In this document: positions 29,336-40,319 of the stretch, in pieces | How the letters are laid out: every line of letters starts with the position of its first letter | Numbering within the stretch: position 1 is the first letter of the stretch | Program-made: the position numbers and the translations under genes | NCBI GenBank assembly: GCA_026390115.1 | Contig: JAPLGO010000001.1 | Location: 160,978-224,977 of the forward strand | From: Campylobacterales bacterium | Lineage (GTDB): Bacteria; Campylobacterota; Campylobacteria; Campylobacterales; Sulfurimonadaceae | Direction of reading: 5' to 3' | Length of the DNA: 64,000 nucleotides | The notes under the pieces: model-generated | The model's input: the letters and a program-made list of their open reading frames with translations, nothing else | The model's database searches: none | Told to the model about the DNA's origin: nothing

Positions 29336-29399
29336 AATAAATCCTTTAAATTTAATGAGTTTTATGCAGATAAAAAATCTAGGAATACAAATTAGAAGA

Positions 29400-29486
29400 A
29401 TATTGCAACCTGGCGATCTCTTATCAAAGACCCATAGCTTTCCGTCCTTGCTTCACAACAAGTTTGGCACGTTTTAACAGGTGAAA
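29400..29486 (-). promoter_or_regulatory. Cyclic di-GMP-I (GEMM-I) riboswitch
   Basis: Minus strand: ACGTGCCAAACTTGTTGTGAAGCAAGGACGGAAAGCTATGGGTCTTTGATAAGAGATCGCCAGGTTGC; matches the GEMM-I core (GCAAAC…GGACGCAAAGCC..GGGTC…GCCAGGTTGC). Confidence 0.85.
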
Positions 29487-29683
29487 TTTTACATTTATTA
29501 TGATTTTAATCACATTAAAAAATTTTGCTAGTTATGTGATGATTTTTTCTAATCTATAGATAAACTTTTTTATAACGTTATTTTGTAACAGTTGTTATAA
29601 TATATGTGGTTATACGATGCAGATATTTTACAATTAGTGTATAATCAACACTTATTTATAAAAACTATATGATGGAAGCAGCG

Positions 29684-31303
29684 ATGCCAAAATATTTTCA
29701 AAATCTTAGTATAAGTACAAAACTGCAAATTGCAATCTTTGTTATCTTATCTGTTATGCTTAGCAGTGTTATCTTTTGGCTTCAAGATAAAAATCGTGCC
29801 AACTTAATAGAGATTATTGAGGGAAAAGGCGTTGCGATAGCTCAAAGCACCATTAATGGGCTAAACATGATGATGCTTACCGGCACTATATCGGATGTAG
29901 AAAATAGAAAACTTTTTTATGAAAAAACCGCTTCAACAGATGAGGTAAAAGGTTTTTATGCTTTCAGAACAAGCAATTTAACCCCAGATTACGGTGAAGG
30001 TTTGGAAATTGAGCATTCAAGAGATGCGCTTGACAAAAAGAGCATAGAAACGAAAACAATTGTTACAGATTTTGATGAAAATAATAATAAAACGTTAAGA
30101 ATTACCATGCCGTTTATTGCGATTTCAAACTACAAGGGAACCAATTGTCTTGCATGTCATAATGTTCCTGAAGGAACGGTTCTTGGCGGTGCTACCGTTT
30201 ATATTGACATAGTCTCGGAGATAGAAAAAATTAGGAGTCAAACACTGTTTATGTGGATTGGAGTGATTACTCTTCAGCTAGTTATTCAGCTCGCTGTATA
30301 TTTTGGCATGAAGGTACTCGTCGGATCTCAGGTAGAGAGGATAGTGAATGAACTTTCCTTGATGAAAGGTGATTTTTCAAAGCAACTTACTATCAAATAT
30401 AATGATGAGATTGGTCTTATCGCAAAATACATAAATGAGTTTATAGAGGACTCCGCAAGTTTTATTCGTGATACAAAACATGCCGTTGCGACCAATAAGG
30501 ATGTAGCACTTCGTATAAATAAAATGACTGTTTCACAAAAAAATGAGATATCTAAGGGATGTACTCTTCTCCGTGACATGATGAACAATTCTACAAAAAT
30601 AGAAAATATTATGAAAGAGTCGAATCAAATCAATAATGAATCAGTTAATAGAATAAATGAAGCAGATAGTTCCCTGAGTAATGCACAAGATAAAATTGAA
30701 AGTATGATTTCTGGCATTAAGATGAATGTTGAAAAAGGAGGAGAAACCGTTGAGCAGATAAGTAACCTTAATCAGACAATAGGAGATGTTCAACATATTC
30801 TGACAATCATATCTGATATTGCGCAGCAGACAAATCTTTTAGCCCTTAATGCTGCGATTGAAGCCGCCCGTGCAGGTGAACATGGAAGAGGCTTTGCAGT
30901 TGTTGCCGATGAAGTCAGAAAACTAGCCGAAAAAACTCAGAAGTCTCTGACAGAGAGCGATGCAACATTTAAAGTGCTCTCACAAATAGCTGTTGAGGCG
31001 GTTGACAGTATCAAAGAACAATCTTACTCTTTAAATGAGTTGAATGAGCATAGCGATGAAGTAAAATTACTCATTACAGAGGCTGCTAAAAAACTTCAAA
31101 CAACGAAAGAGTACACAAATATATTGTTAGAAAAAAATTCTAAAATATGTTTGGATATAGAAGATATTAATGAAAGTACTTCAGATGTTCAGTGTGTGGT
31201 TGAGGGTAGTTCAAAAACTATTGATGAGTTAATGGATTTAGCAGATTCTCTTAGTGAAGATGCCCAAATATTGAGTGAAAAAATTGGTAGATTCAATGTA
31301 TAG
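29684..31303 (+). CDS. Methyl-accepting chemotaxis protein with periplasmic CxxCH heme-binding motif
   Basis: Two TM segments, CLACH in the sensor domain, MCP hairpin [39 protein letters not shown]; start 29669 also possible. Confidence 0.9.
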   Translation: MPKYFQNLSISTKLQIAIFVILSVMLSSVIFWLQDKNRANLIEIIEGKGVAIAQSTINGLNMMMLTGTISDVENRKLFYEKTASTDEVKGFYAFRTSNLTPDYGEGLEIEHSRDALDKKSIETKTIVTDFDENNNKTLRITMPFIAISNYKGTNCLACHNVPEGTVLGGATVYIDIVSEIEKIRSQTLFMWIGVITLQLVIQLAVYFGMKVLVGSQVERIVNELSLMKGDFSKQLTIKYNDEIGLIAKYINEFIEDSASFIRDTKHAVATNKDVALRINKMTVSQKNEISKGCTLLRDMMNNSTKIENIMKESNQINNESVNRINEADSSLSNAQDKIESMISGIKMNVEKGGETVEQISNLNQTIGDVQHILTIISDIAQQTNLLALNAAIEAARAGEHGRGFAVVADEVRKLAEKTQKSLTESDATFKVLSQIAVEAVDSIKEQSYSLNELNEHSDEVKLLITEAAKKLQTTKEYTNILLEKNSKICLDIEDINESTSDVQCVVEGSSKTIDELMDLADSLSEDAQILSEKIGRFNV

Positions 31304-31312
31304 GAAAAAATT

Positions 31313-31741
31313 ATGGATATTGTCTTTCTTTTAGAAGTAGGTTTTGGTTTAACGGTTATTTTAGGTTTATTAATTTTTTTGCTTGTATCAATTAGGAATA
31401 AGAGAGTGCAGATTAATAATGAAGCAGAAAAAAAAGAACCGATATTAGATTTACAATCTTTACAAGCAATTATAGAAGATGAAAAAACAACTTCTAAAGA
31501 ACTCAAAGAGGCTCTTGATTCAGTTATAAAAAATTATGGAGTAATTGATGAAAAGGGAGGAGTTAAAACTTATCGTCATTTTGATACATATTTGGAGATA
31601 ATTTTCAGTATCTGTCTTCATCCAAATACAAATAAAGATTTAATTATAAATTTTGAGAGAGAACTGAGAAAATTAAATCCTGATTATACAACTGAAATTG
31701 AAGGTGCTCTGATAAAAGGTCTAAACTCCAGGGGAGTTTAG
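31313..31741 (+). CDS. Hypothetical membrane-anchored protein
   Basis: ORF 142 aa with N-terminal TM; directly downstream of the MCP gene. Confidence 0.6.
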   Translation: MDIVFLLEVGFGLTVILGLLIFLLVSIRNKRVQINNEAEKKEPILDLQSLQAIIEDEKTTSKELKEALDSVIKNYGVIDEKGGVKTYRHFDTYLEIIFSICLHPNTNKDLIINFERELRKLNPDYTTEIEGALIKGLNSRGV

Positions 31742-31744
31742 TTA

Positions 31745-32863
31745 TTAATGATTGTGTCTATATCTTTTCTCTTCTTCTAGTATAGTACCTAAAAGTTCTA
31801 CAACTTTTTTGCTGCCGTTCTCTGCAGCATTGAAGTAGGTCATAACATTTTTAGATTCTATTGTGCATGTGCCATTTTTTACGCACTCAACAACTTTCTT
31901 GATGCTGTCATGTACCTCTTTATGCGGTTCAACCATTTTAGAAAAGCTTGCACATTTTCCAAACTTCTCTTTTCCTGTACCTTCAAAATACCATTTTCCG
32001 AGTCTGCACTCTGTGTCTGATGCAAAAGAGCCTGTGATTTCCCCGCTAAATACAGTTTTGTATCCGTTTGCTTTAAAGAGCAGGTGGTCGAGTTTACTTA
32101 AAACCATAAAAATAGCATAAGTGATATCTTTATTCTCCATAGCAATTATCTCTGTATTGGATGATAACTTATTCATTCTCTCTTGGAATATATCCATTTT
32201 GGTATTTGAGCTTTGAGACAACTCTTCCATGGCTTTTGAGTGCGCATGAACTTCTTGTGTATTTTGCTTTAGACCCTGAACTGTGATTTCAACTTCACTT
32301 GTAGCTTTTTGCGTTCTCTCAGCCAGTTTTCTGACCTCATCCGCTACGACCGCAAATCCCCTGCCATGCTCGCCAGCTCTTGCGGCTTCAATCGCAGCAT
32401 TAAGGGCTAAAAGATTTGTTTGATCAGAGATATCTTTAATAAGATTTATAACACTAGAGATGCTCTCAACATTAGAATTCAGAGTATTTACTTGCTCATA
32501 GGTGCTTGTAATATGTTCGAGTAAGGCGTCCATATCACTCGCTAAATCGTTCACATCTGCTTGCGTTTGTTGCGTATATTCACCATTTGTTTGGTTTCTG
32601 CTATCAACATCTTCAAGACTTTTTAGATTACTGCCTAGGTCACCTTGAATTATTTTCAAATCTCTTTCACAGCCATCCGTAAGACTTTTTGTTAATGCAT
32701 TTGTAAGCTCATTCATAACATGCGCAGAGTCATTAACTCTTGCCGCCTCTTCCAATCTCAAAATTCTTGCGTTTGCATTTTCAATCTCATTTTTAAGTGA
32801 GTGAATCTCTTCCTCTTTTTTCTTTATAGACGCCTCTAACTCACGATTATTTCCAAAAAACAT
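31745..32863 (-). CDS. Soluble methyl-accepting chemotaxis protein with C-terminal CZB domain
   Basis: MCP signalling hairpin; [17 protein letters not shown]…[12 protein letters not shown] pattern. Confidence 0.88.
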   Translation of the reverse strand: MFFGNNRELEASIKKKEEEIHSLKNEIENANARILRLEEAARVNDSAHVMNELTNALTKSLTDGCERDLKIIQGDLGSNLKSLEDVDSRNQTNGEYTQQTQADVNDLASDMDALLEHITSTYEQVNTLNSNVESISSVINLIKDISDQTNLLALNAAIEAARAGEHGRGFAVVADEVRKLAERTQKATSEVEITVQGLKQNTQEVHAHSKAMEELSQSSNTKMDIFQERMNKLSSNTEIIAMENKDITYAIFMVLSKLDHLLFKANGYKTVFSGEITGSFASDTECRLGKWYFEGTGKEKFGKCASFSKMVEPHKEVHDSIKKVVECVKNGTCTIESKNVMTYFNAAENGSKKVVELLGTILEEEKRYRHNH

Positions 32864-32940
32864 ATATACCCTTTTTTTGCATATTGGTTACAATTCACTG
32901 ATATATAGTATATAAAAAACTATATTAAAGTATAATTTTT

Positions 32941-34866
32941 TTACTTTAGCTCAATCATCTCCGTAGCTCGACCCTGAATAATAAATATATCTTTTGCTTC
33001 AAGCTTGCCAAGTGTCTCTAAATCCATAACTCCTGTTGCGACAAGTGAGATACCTACCGTATCTGTTATAAGTCTAAGAGCCGATAAAGCTTGCTCACTT
33101 TGACCTAAGAAGTAGCTTGTTTCACCTTTTATGTAAGCAGGTCTTAAATCTTGCAGATATTGATAATCCGAACTTTCACCGATAAACTCATAAATTCCCA
33201 TTTCAATATTATATTTCTCAAAAAGAGCTTTATACTGCTTAATCTGTTCAGAATTCTTGCGAACCAATTTATCCGGTATCTCAATTACTAACTTAAAAGG
33301 AAGATATTTTGCATACTCTTTAAATAGATTGCTAAGCTCATGATAAGTCTCTTTCATATCTAAAAACTCAAAAGAGAGTCTAAGTGAGCAAGTTGAACCT
33401 TTGAGATTACTGTCTGGTTTTTTAAACATCATATTGATAACGTTTTTGTAAATTTGTGAGCTAAGACCTACTTGATTTGCAGAGGCCATAAATTGACCGT
33501 AAGAGTACACAGTACCATCATCTATTTTCATTGATAAACTAAGAACATTGTGTGCAATTGTTTTACTCTTTAAATCTACAGCTGTCCATGAAACAAAAGA
33601 GAAGTTATTAAACTCTAGAGCTTGATTTATAATCAGCCTCCAAGCATCCTTACCCATAACTTCTATTGCTGTTTCAGCTTTATCTAGATGTATATGCATA
33701 TCTTTAACTTTTGCTTTAGCAAGGGCATTATCGGATAATGAAAGGAGCTGTCCTATATTTTGTTTGTAATTATATTCATAAAGACCTATAGAAATAAACG
33801 TCTCATTAAGATCCAAATTATATTCTTTTATGGCTCTGTTTGCCCTATCATAAATATTTTCAGCTATAAATAACGAATGCATATTTGAACAATCAGGCAG
33901 TAAAATTGAGAACTCCGTACCATTTATTCTAGATATTATTGCATGTTCACATTCATCTACATTATTCTTAAATATATCAGCTAGTTCAATAAAAAGCTTA
34001 TCAACATCTTTGTGTCCTATACGCTCATTAGCTTCTATCACACCACTCAATGCTATGATTATATTGATACCACCTTTTGAAAAGGCATCAATTTTAAGAT
34101 ACTCCGGCAGTTTATCTATGAGGTATTTGCGGTTTCTAAGTTTTGTTGTCGGGTCTATATATTCTAGCTCTTTTTGTCGTTTGAGTTCCTCATTCCCTTT
34201 GTCAAACAGTGCTTTTACTTTTGAAACCATGTTATTCATGCCAAGAACAACATCTTTGAACTCTTTTGTATTTGGAATGCTTCCCTGCATAATGAACTCA
34301 TTTCTTCCAACCGCTTCTGCCTGTCTTTGAACCTCTTTAAGTGGCTTGAGAATTGCAGCAAGTATCAAGTTTAAAATTGTAAGTGCAATAATAGCAATGA
34401 TGCCAAACGATACGAAAAGACCCGTAAAAATTGTATATAACTGCTTGTAGGCGTAACTGACATCACTCTGAACATTCAATATACCTACCTGACTCCAACC
34501 GGCCGATACATTTGCAGATGCAACCGGTGCATGAATTTTTACCACTTTTAAAAACCATTCAGGCACTGTTATTTGCTGATTTTCTGATTTTCTCTCATAC
34601 AAAATTACATTATCAACATCCACAAGCGAAATGTAGAGATAGTTTCCGCTATCAAAGTTGGCATTTATCATGGTTGTCATAACTGAAGTGTCGCCGACAG
34701 CGGTTCCAAGAGAGAGACTAAGAGAAGTTGCAGTATTTTTAGCATCCTCATAAAGCCTCTCCTGAACCGAAGTGTTGGCACTCTTAAAATTGAGCGTCAA
34801 AACAGTTCCAAATATAATGAGTAAAAATATAGATAATATAAGGGCTATCTGCTTGAAGAGAGTCAT
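32941..34866 (-). CDS. LapD-like c-di-GMP receptor with degenerate GGDEF and EAL domains
   Basis: LapD/MoxY-type N-terminus, HAMP, GGDEF motif replaced by NGTEF, no EAL catalytic motif; overlaps a LapG-like gene. Confidence 0.8.
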   Translation of the reverse strand: MTLFKQIALILSIFLLIIFGTVLTLNFKSANTSVQERLYEDAKNTATSLSLSLGTAVGDTSVMTTMINANFDSGNYLYISLVDVDNVILYERKSENQQITVPEWFLKVVKIHAPVASANVSAGWSQVGILNVQSDVSYAYKQLYTIFTGLFVSFGIIAIIALTILNLILAAILKPLKEVQRQAEAVGRNEFIMQGSIPNTKEFKDVVLGMNNMVSKVKALFDKGNEELKRQKELEYIDPTTKLRNRKYLIDKLPEYLKIDAFSKGGINIIIALSGVIEANERIGHKDVDKLFIELADIFKNNVDECEHAIISRINGTEFSILLPDCSNMHSLFIAENIYDRANRAIKEYNLDLNETFISIGLYEYNYKQNIGQLLSLSDNALAKAKVKDMHIHLDKAETAIEVMGKDAWRLIINQALEFNNFSFVSWTAVDLKSKTIAHNVLSLSMKIDDGTVYSYGQFMASANQVGLSSQIYKNVINMMFKKPDSNLKGSTCSLRLSFEFLDMKETYHELSNLFKEYAKYLPFKLVIEIPDKLVRKNSEQIKQYKALFEKYNIEMGIYEFIGESSDYQYLQDLRPAYIKGETSYFLGQSEQALSALRLITDTVGISLVATGVMDLETLGKLEAKDIFIIQGRATEMIELK

Positions 34867-35504
34867 ATTTTTTTCCTTTGTATGTTGAGGTTTAATTCAT
34901 CCCAGTTTTTGTGGATTTTTTCATTTTCTATCTTTTCTCCGGCATCATTTCCGGAAGCCTTGTAAAGGGAGGTTCCGCTAAAATTATAAATAGGGGTAAG
35001 GTCTGTTCTTTTTGAGGCAGGGAGAACTTTGTGGTTGTTGTTATCCATAACAAGAGGCTCACTTCTGGCGGTTGCAAAGTATGTTAAAACCATGTGCGCT
35101 TCTTTAAACTGTGTAGAACGGACATAAGTAAAAAACAGCTTTTTAGGATCAATCCCAAGATAAACCAGAGCGAAGTATTTGGCTATTACATAATCTTCGC
35201 AATCGCCCATATCTTTAGCCAAAAATTCCGAAGGAGTAGCCCAATAATCGCTTACTCCATACACCTTCATGTCAGCTGCATATTTAACCTCATTATAGAA
35301 GGTATTTATCTCTTCCAACTTCTCCGCGTCAGTTTTCCCGGCGAGAGCATCCAAACTTTGCTGAAGATAGACAAATCTTTTTTTTGCAAACTCATCATAC
35401 TTTTGTCCGACTTGTACAATCAAAGCTGCATCAACGTAAGGCTGCCCTGCATAAACAAAATCCGATGCTAGTAAAATGAATAATAATATTTTAAGAAAAA
35501 TCAT
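34863..35504 (-). CDS. LapG-like transglutaminase-like cysteine proteinase
   Basis: YWATPSEFLAKDMGDCEDYVIAKYFAL…EAHMVLTYF…VMDN: Cys/His/Asp arrangement of the family. Confidence 0.88.
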   Translation of the reverse strand: MIFLKILLFILLASDFVYAGQPYVDAALIVQVGQKYDEFAKKRFVYLQQSLDALAGKTDAEKLEEINTFYNEVKYAADMKVYGVSDYWATPSEFLAKDMGDCEDYVIAKYFALVYLGIDPKKLFFTYVRSTQFKEAHMVLTYFATARSEPLVMDNNNHKVLPASKRTDLTPIYNFSGTSLYKASGNDAGEKIENEKIHKNWDELNLNIQRKKI

Positions 35505-35521
35505 TTTTTATTATACATTAA

Positions 35522-37024
35522 TTAGATTTGTCTTTTATTAAAACCTGCTGTTCCCTCTTTTGCATCTGTGATATACTCTTTGGCATATGCTTTTAAGTAA
35601 CTAGGAATTGCTCTGCCTCTGACTTTCATCATGTCTTCGAGCATCTCTTTTGCGACTATTTCCGGTGAGAGTTTTTTAATTTGTGTTAGGTATATAAAGA
35701 GCAGTTCGCCAAGCCTTTGAAGAGAAATTTGCCATGTGGAGTCGGTCTGTTTGTATATCCACATCCCAAATGCATAAAAGTTTTCGTAAACACTCTCATC
35801 TTGCCAGATAAGTTTAACACTCTTTTTGAAATTTCCGCTGTTATAAGTTAAATCCCAAAATCTCGCAAACCTTTTCATAATTTGTATATCATTAAAGCTA
35901 AGCTGAGAGTTTTGCAAAATATCATAAGGTGGAATATCACTATAAACCATGCTGTGTTCAATATCATGGCGGTTTATAAATGTTCCTGAGAGTTTTTTAA
36001 GTATTCCTATCTGTATCTCACAACTGCTGAGTTTTACTAATTCATCAAGATTCCTGCCAAAACTCTCTAGCGATTCATTGGGAAGCCCGACTATCAAATC
36101 AAGATGTATATGGGCTTCGGTTTCATGTTCTAAAAAGCTTATATTTTCTCTAATCTTTTCTAGGTTGAGTTGTCTAGATATATTGTTGGCAATTTCTAAA
36201 TTAAGCGTCTGTATCCCTATTTCAAACTGTAGCGCACCATGTGGAAACTTTGCAATTTTTTCTTTGATTGAGGCTGGGAAATGGTCTGGGATTACTTCAA
36301 AGTGAGCAAAATAAGAAGATTCTTTTGCCAAAAAGAAATCTAATATTCTGTTAGCTGTTTTTATATTTAGGTTAAAAGTTCTATCAATAAATTTGAAATT
36401 TCTAGCTCCTCTTTGCCATAAAAGCTCAAATTCTCCCAAAACTGCGTCCAAATCAAATGCTCTGACCCGTTCATCCATGGAAGAGAGACAAAATTCACAG
36501 TGAAATGGGCAGCCTCTCGATATTTCTACATAAATGTAGCGGTTTTTTATATCATCGTCTGTGTAGTATCTGTATGGAAGCTCTACTGTTTTAAGTTCTG
36601 GAGTGTTCATTTTAATGATTTTTTCTATTGGCAAATTTTTATCAAAAATATTTTTACAAAGCTCATAAAAAGCCAGATCACCTTCACCCTGAATAATAAA
36701 ATCAGCTTCATCAAAATTGACACGAAATGGTGTGTGAGTCACTTCAGGACCGCCTAAGATTATTGTTGTAGATGGTGAAACTTTTTTTAAAATGTGAACA
36801 AGTTCTTGCACCTCTTTTGCATTCCAGATATAAACACCGATACCTACAATATTAGGCATACAAAAGAGCACTTTTTCTACTACCGTTTGAAGAGCATCGT
36901 TGATGCTGAATTCTAGAATCTCAGCTTCTTCTCGCAACTCTTTTAAATTGGCATACAAATATCTAAGACCTATAGAGCTGTGGGTGTATCTTGAATTTAA
37001 GGTAGTTAGGATGATTTTTTTCAT
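35522..37024 (-). CDS. B12-binding domain radical SAM protein
   Basis: VEISRGCPFHCEFCLSS; N-terminal B12-binding-like region. Confidence 0.9.
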   Translation of the reverse strand: MKKIILTTLNSRYTHSSIGLRYLYANLKELREEAEILEFSINDALQTVVEKVLFCMPNIVGIGVYIWNAKEVQELVHILKKVSPSTTIILGGPEVTHTPFRVNFDEADFIIQGEGDLAFYELCKNIFDKNLPIEKIIKMNTPELKTVELPYRYYTDDDIKNRYIYVEISRGCPFHCEFCLSSMDERVRAFDLDAVLGEFELLWQRGARNFKFIDRTFNLNIKTANRILDFFLAKESSYFAHFEVIPDHFPASIKEKIAKFPHGALQFEIGIQTLNLEIANNISRQLNLEKIRENISFLEHETEAHIHLDLIVGLPNESLESFGRNLDELVKLSSCEIQIGILKKLSGTFINRHDIEHSMVYSDIPPYDILQNSQLSFNDIQIMKRFARFWDLTYNSGNFKKSVKLIWQDESVYENFYAFGMWIYKQTDSTWQISLQRLGELLFIYLTQIKKLSPEIVAKEMLEDMMKVRGRAIPSYLKAYAKEYITDAKEGTAGFNKRQI

Positions 37025-37045
37025 AGCGTGATTTTAGCATAAAAG

Positions 37046-37080
37046 TCTCAAGCTCTGTAAAGGGGGTTAAGAGCTTGAGA
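37046..37080. repeat. Perfect inverted repeat (11-bp arms, 13-nt loop)
   Basis: TCTCAAGCTCT-GTAAAGGGGGTTA-AGAGCTTGAGA. Confidence 0.85.
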
Positions 37081-37240
37081 AGGTTTCTAGAAAATTTATA
37101 GGAGTTTATCTTTATCTCTATATGAAAGGGGGAAAACATATTTGAGATGCGTAATTATATTTATTATAAATAAATAGCAAGTTAACCATATTTTATTCCT
37201 ATTTATTTAAGCTATCCTTAATAGTTCTCTTTTTGAGAAA

Positions 37241-38677
37241 CTATTTTGATAGTTCATACTCCTCTATCATAGCATCGAGTTTAGTAAAGAGTTCGGCAGA
37301 TGCCTCTTCCATTAAAGTAAAATTTACTACTATATGTTTCGGATTATCAAATTTTAATGTTGTGCCATGTTTTACAAATTCAAAGTTTTTAAATACTGAA
37401 TTATGAACTACGGCATGTGGAGCATCCATCTGAGCAAAAGCTTTTGTATTGCCAAATCTCTCTTGACCAATCCCAAGATACCATTTACCCATACGACAAT
37501 TTTTGTGATCAGCAAAAACAGCAGATGAATCAGCTTCTAAAATAGAAGAATACGCTTTAGATTTAAAAATAATGTGATCAACCTTCACAAGTGTCGTAAA
37601 GAGACGATTTTGAACTTTTATAGCTGAATGAGATGCACTGTTTGCGAGAGAGTTGAGTTCTTTAAATGTATCTTCAAACGCATGTATAACTGTATTTGAA
37701 GTATCTGCAATCTCTGAAATATTGTCAGAATTTGTTCTTATGTCATTTGTCTCTTGTTGCAATGCTTTGATAGTGATTTCTATCTGATTTGTTGCCTTTT
37801 GTGTTCTTTCGGCAAGTTTACGAACCTCATCTGCTACGACTGCAAATCCTCGCCCATGCTCACCTGCACGTGCGGCTTCAATTGCAGCGTTAAGAGCTAA
37901 AAGATTTGTTTGATCTGCTATATCTTTAATGAGTCCGACAACTTCTGAAATCTCTGCTGAGCGTTGTTCCAAGTTTATTATACCGCCATGAGAAGAGGCT
38001 ATAAGCTCAACAAGTTCGCTTAATCTTTGACTTATTTCAACAACTGTATCCAAACTTTTTGACGACTCTTCAGCAGTTTTATTAGCAACACCGACAATTT
38101 CATGCGAATCTTCAGAACATAAATTTATATCTTTTTGAATAACCGTAAGACCTTGACTCACTCCACCGCCTAAATTGCCTAATTCATGTGAAAGTTCTCC
38201 TCTCAATTTTGTTTCATTACCCCTTGCTATAGATGAGATTGCCTCATTGAGTGTTTTTGCAGTTGTATAAAAAACCCCATGAAGACCTTCCGGATAAGTT
38301 CTTCTATATGTTTGACCTGCAGAAGCCTTTTCTATAGTAGTTACAGTATCTCTCATAAAAGCTTCTAGTTGGTCAAGAACATCATTAAGGCTCCATGCAA
38401 AATCTGACTCGGCAGAGTTGTCATCCGGTATATGTGTAACACGATCTTCTAGCTTACCATTTGCTGCATTCTTTAAAACCCTTTGCATTGCAAGACGTAA
38501 TGCTGAAGATGATTCAGAGCTAGAACCCGCTGGAACAAAGAGAGACAGCAGTAAAACAAAAAACAAAACTAAAGCTAAAATATAGCCTCCTGTAACCAAA
38601 GCAAATATCATTACACCTACAAGTGCAACTAAAAGCAATAGAGTTTGGTTACTCTTGAATAGAGATGATAAATTCAT
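37241..38677 (-). CDS. Methyl-accepting chemotaxis protein with CZB domain
   Basis: TM segments, MCP signalling hairpin, [16 protein letters not shown]. Confidence 0.88.
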   Translation of the reverse strand: MNLSSLFKSNQTLLLLVALVGVMIFALVTGGYILALVLFFVLLLSLFVPAGSSSESSSALRLAMQRVLKNAANGKLEDRVTHIPDDNSAESDFAWSLNDVLDQLEAFMRDTVTTIEKASAGQTYRRTYPEGLHGVFYTTAKTLNEAISSIARGNETKLRGELSHELGNLGGGVSQGLTVIQKDINLCSEDSHEIVGVANKTAEESSKSLDTVVEISQRLSELVELIASSHGGIINLEQRSAEISEVVGLIKDIADQTNLLALNAAIEAARAGEHGRGFAVVADEVRKLAERTQKATNQIEITIKALQQETNDIRTNSDNISEIADTSNTVIHAFEDTFKELNSLANSASHSAIKVQNRLFTTLVKVDHIIFKSKAYSSILEADSSAVFADHKNCRMGKWYLGIGQERFGNTKAFAQMDAPHAVVHNSVFKNFEFVKHGTTLKFDNPKHIVVNFTLMEEASAELFTKLDAMIEEYELSK

Positions 38678-39134
38678 CGTAGCTCACTCCTTTTTCTGTT
38701 AATATATCTGTTAATATTTTAGTTGAAGCTTCTACACCGCTTCTCTTCTCGGCTTCAAGCATTTTTGCATAAAGAGGTTTTATAATCCCGATAGCTTTTG
38801 CACTTGGCTTTCGTCTGACTGAGTAGTAGCCGACTAAATTTCCTTTTTCATCCAATGAAGCTGTAACATATGCAAATACCCAATAATCATTCCCATTTTT
38901 TGTTTTATTGATTACATAAGCAAATATTTCCTCTTTTTTACTCACTCTTTCCCACAAAAGTTTGAAGACAGCTTTTGGCATATCCGGATGGCGAATTATA
39001 CTATGAGGCTTACCAAGTAACTCCTCCTCTTTGTACTCTGCCATCTGCATAAAAATTTTATTTGTATAGGTTATGCGACCTTTCAGGTCAGTTTTTGAAA
39101 CAATAAAATCATTTTGTTGCATCTCTTTAAGCAT
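38649..39134 (-). CDS. PAS-domain sensor (Aer-like)
   Basis: [49 protein letters not shown]. Confidence 0.88.
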   Translation of the reverse strand: MLKEMQQNDFIVSKTDLKGRITYTNKIFMQMAEYKEEELLGKPHSIIRHPDMPKAVFKLLWERVSKKEEIFAYVINKTKNGNDYWVFAYVTASLDEKGNLVGYYSVRRKPSAKAIGIIKPLYAKMLEAEKRSGVEASTKILTDILTEKGVSYDEFIISIQE

Positions 39135-39221
39135 ACAAAATCCCCTTTTTTAAAATTTTGTCAAAAATATATTACAAATGTACTTAAATAACACCCTTTA
39201 AGATAGAACGAAAATTCTAAA

Positions 39222-40319
39222 CTACAACTTCCCGTACATTTCATTATAAAACGAGATAGCATGCCTGTCACTCATATTGGCGATATAGTCGGCTACCACT
39301 CTGTGCTTATTTCTAACATGTAACTGCTTATAATAAAACTCCGGCAACATCTTCTCTTCTTGCATAAGCCCTTTATATAACCCTTTTATAGCTTGTTTTC
39401 CTGCAAACATTTTTATCATAATATTTTTATGTTGATAAAGTTTATTGAAAAGCAGTTTTTTCAGTTTTTTCAGTTTTTTCTCCAGTTTCGGATCAAAACC
39501 GATAGGAATATCATTGTTGCTGTCAATTGTTGCACTCAATATTTCGCCTCTTGTGATTTTATCTTTGGAGAATTCTAAGAGTGAATAAATAAGATGGTTT
39601 ATAAGATGGGAACTAAAACGGTATCGAAACATCTCATCGTTCTCAAATCCGACTCCCTCATGAGCAACTTTTTCCAAAATCTCACAAATCAACTCGCTCT
39701 CTCTTAAATCATCAAAACTGATAAGTCCTGAATTGACTCCATCGTCTATATCATGGCTTATATAGGCTATCTCATCGGCACGGTCAACAACCATGGCTTC
39801 TATAGAAGGGTGTGTTTCAAGGTTAAACTGTTCATGGATAATTGCAGGCAGAAAGCTTTTTTTGTAGGGATAGGAGTGTTTCAGAATGCCCTCAAGTGTG
39901 GCGAAAGAGAGGTTTAGACCATTGTAGCTATTGTATCTTTTCTCCAAGAGTGAGACAACTCTAAAACTTTGAAAGTTATGCTCAAACCCGCTTGTAAAGC
40001 CATCTTCTTTCAGGCACTCATCCAGAGAATCTCCGCCGATGTGACCAAAAGGAGTGTGACCTAAATCATGCGCAAGTGCAATAGCCTCTGCCAACGCTTC
40101 ACTTAATCTTAGGGTAGAGGTTATGGAGCGGGCAATTTGTGAAACTTCTATGGAGTGGGTAAGACGGGTGCGAAAAAAATCACCCTCTTGATTTAAAAAA
40201 ACCTGAGTTTTATACTCAAGCTTTCTAAAACTATCAGAGTGGATAATCCTATCTCTGTCTCTAGCATAGGGCGAGCGGAAGTCGTCTTCTATCTTGTAAA
40301 ATCTTTCGTGCGGTTTCAT
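39222..40319 (-). CDS. dGTPase-like HD-domain triphosphohydrolase
   Basis: YARDRDRIIHSDSFRKLEYKTQVF…ALAHDLGHTPFGHIGGDSL. Confidence 0.92.
   Translation of the reverse strand: MKPHERFYKIEDDFRSPYARDRDRIIHSDSFRKLEYKTQVFLNQEGDFFRTRLTHSIEVSQIARSITSTLRLSEALAEAIALAHDLGHTPFGHIGGDSLDECLKEDGFTSGFEHNFQSFRVVSLLEKRYNSYNGLNLSFATLEGILKHSYPYKKSFLPAIIHEQFNLETHPSIEAMVVDRADEIAYISHDIDDGVNSGLISFDDLRESELICEILEKVAHEGVGFENDEMFRYRFSSHLINHLIYSLLEFSKDKITRGEILSATIDSNNDIPIGFDPKLEKKLKKLKKLLFNKLYQHKNIMIKMFAGKQAIKGLYKGLMQEEKMLPEFYYKQLHVRNKHRVVADYIANMSDRHAISFYNEMYGKL

Noticed and set aside
39440-39490. T-rich short repeat (CAGTTTTTT x3)
   Set aside because: Encodes KKLKKLKKLL in the dGTPase-like gene; an ordinary low-complexity coding stretch
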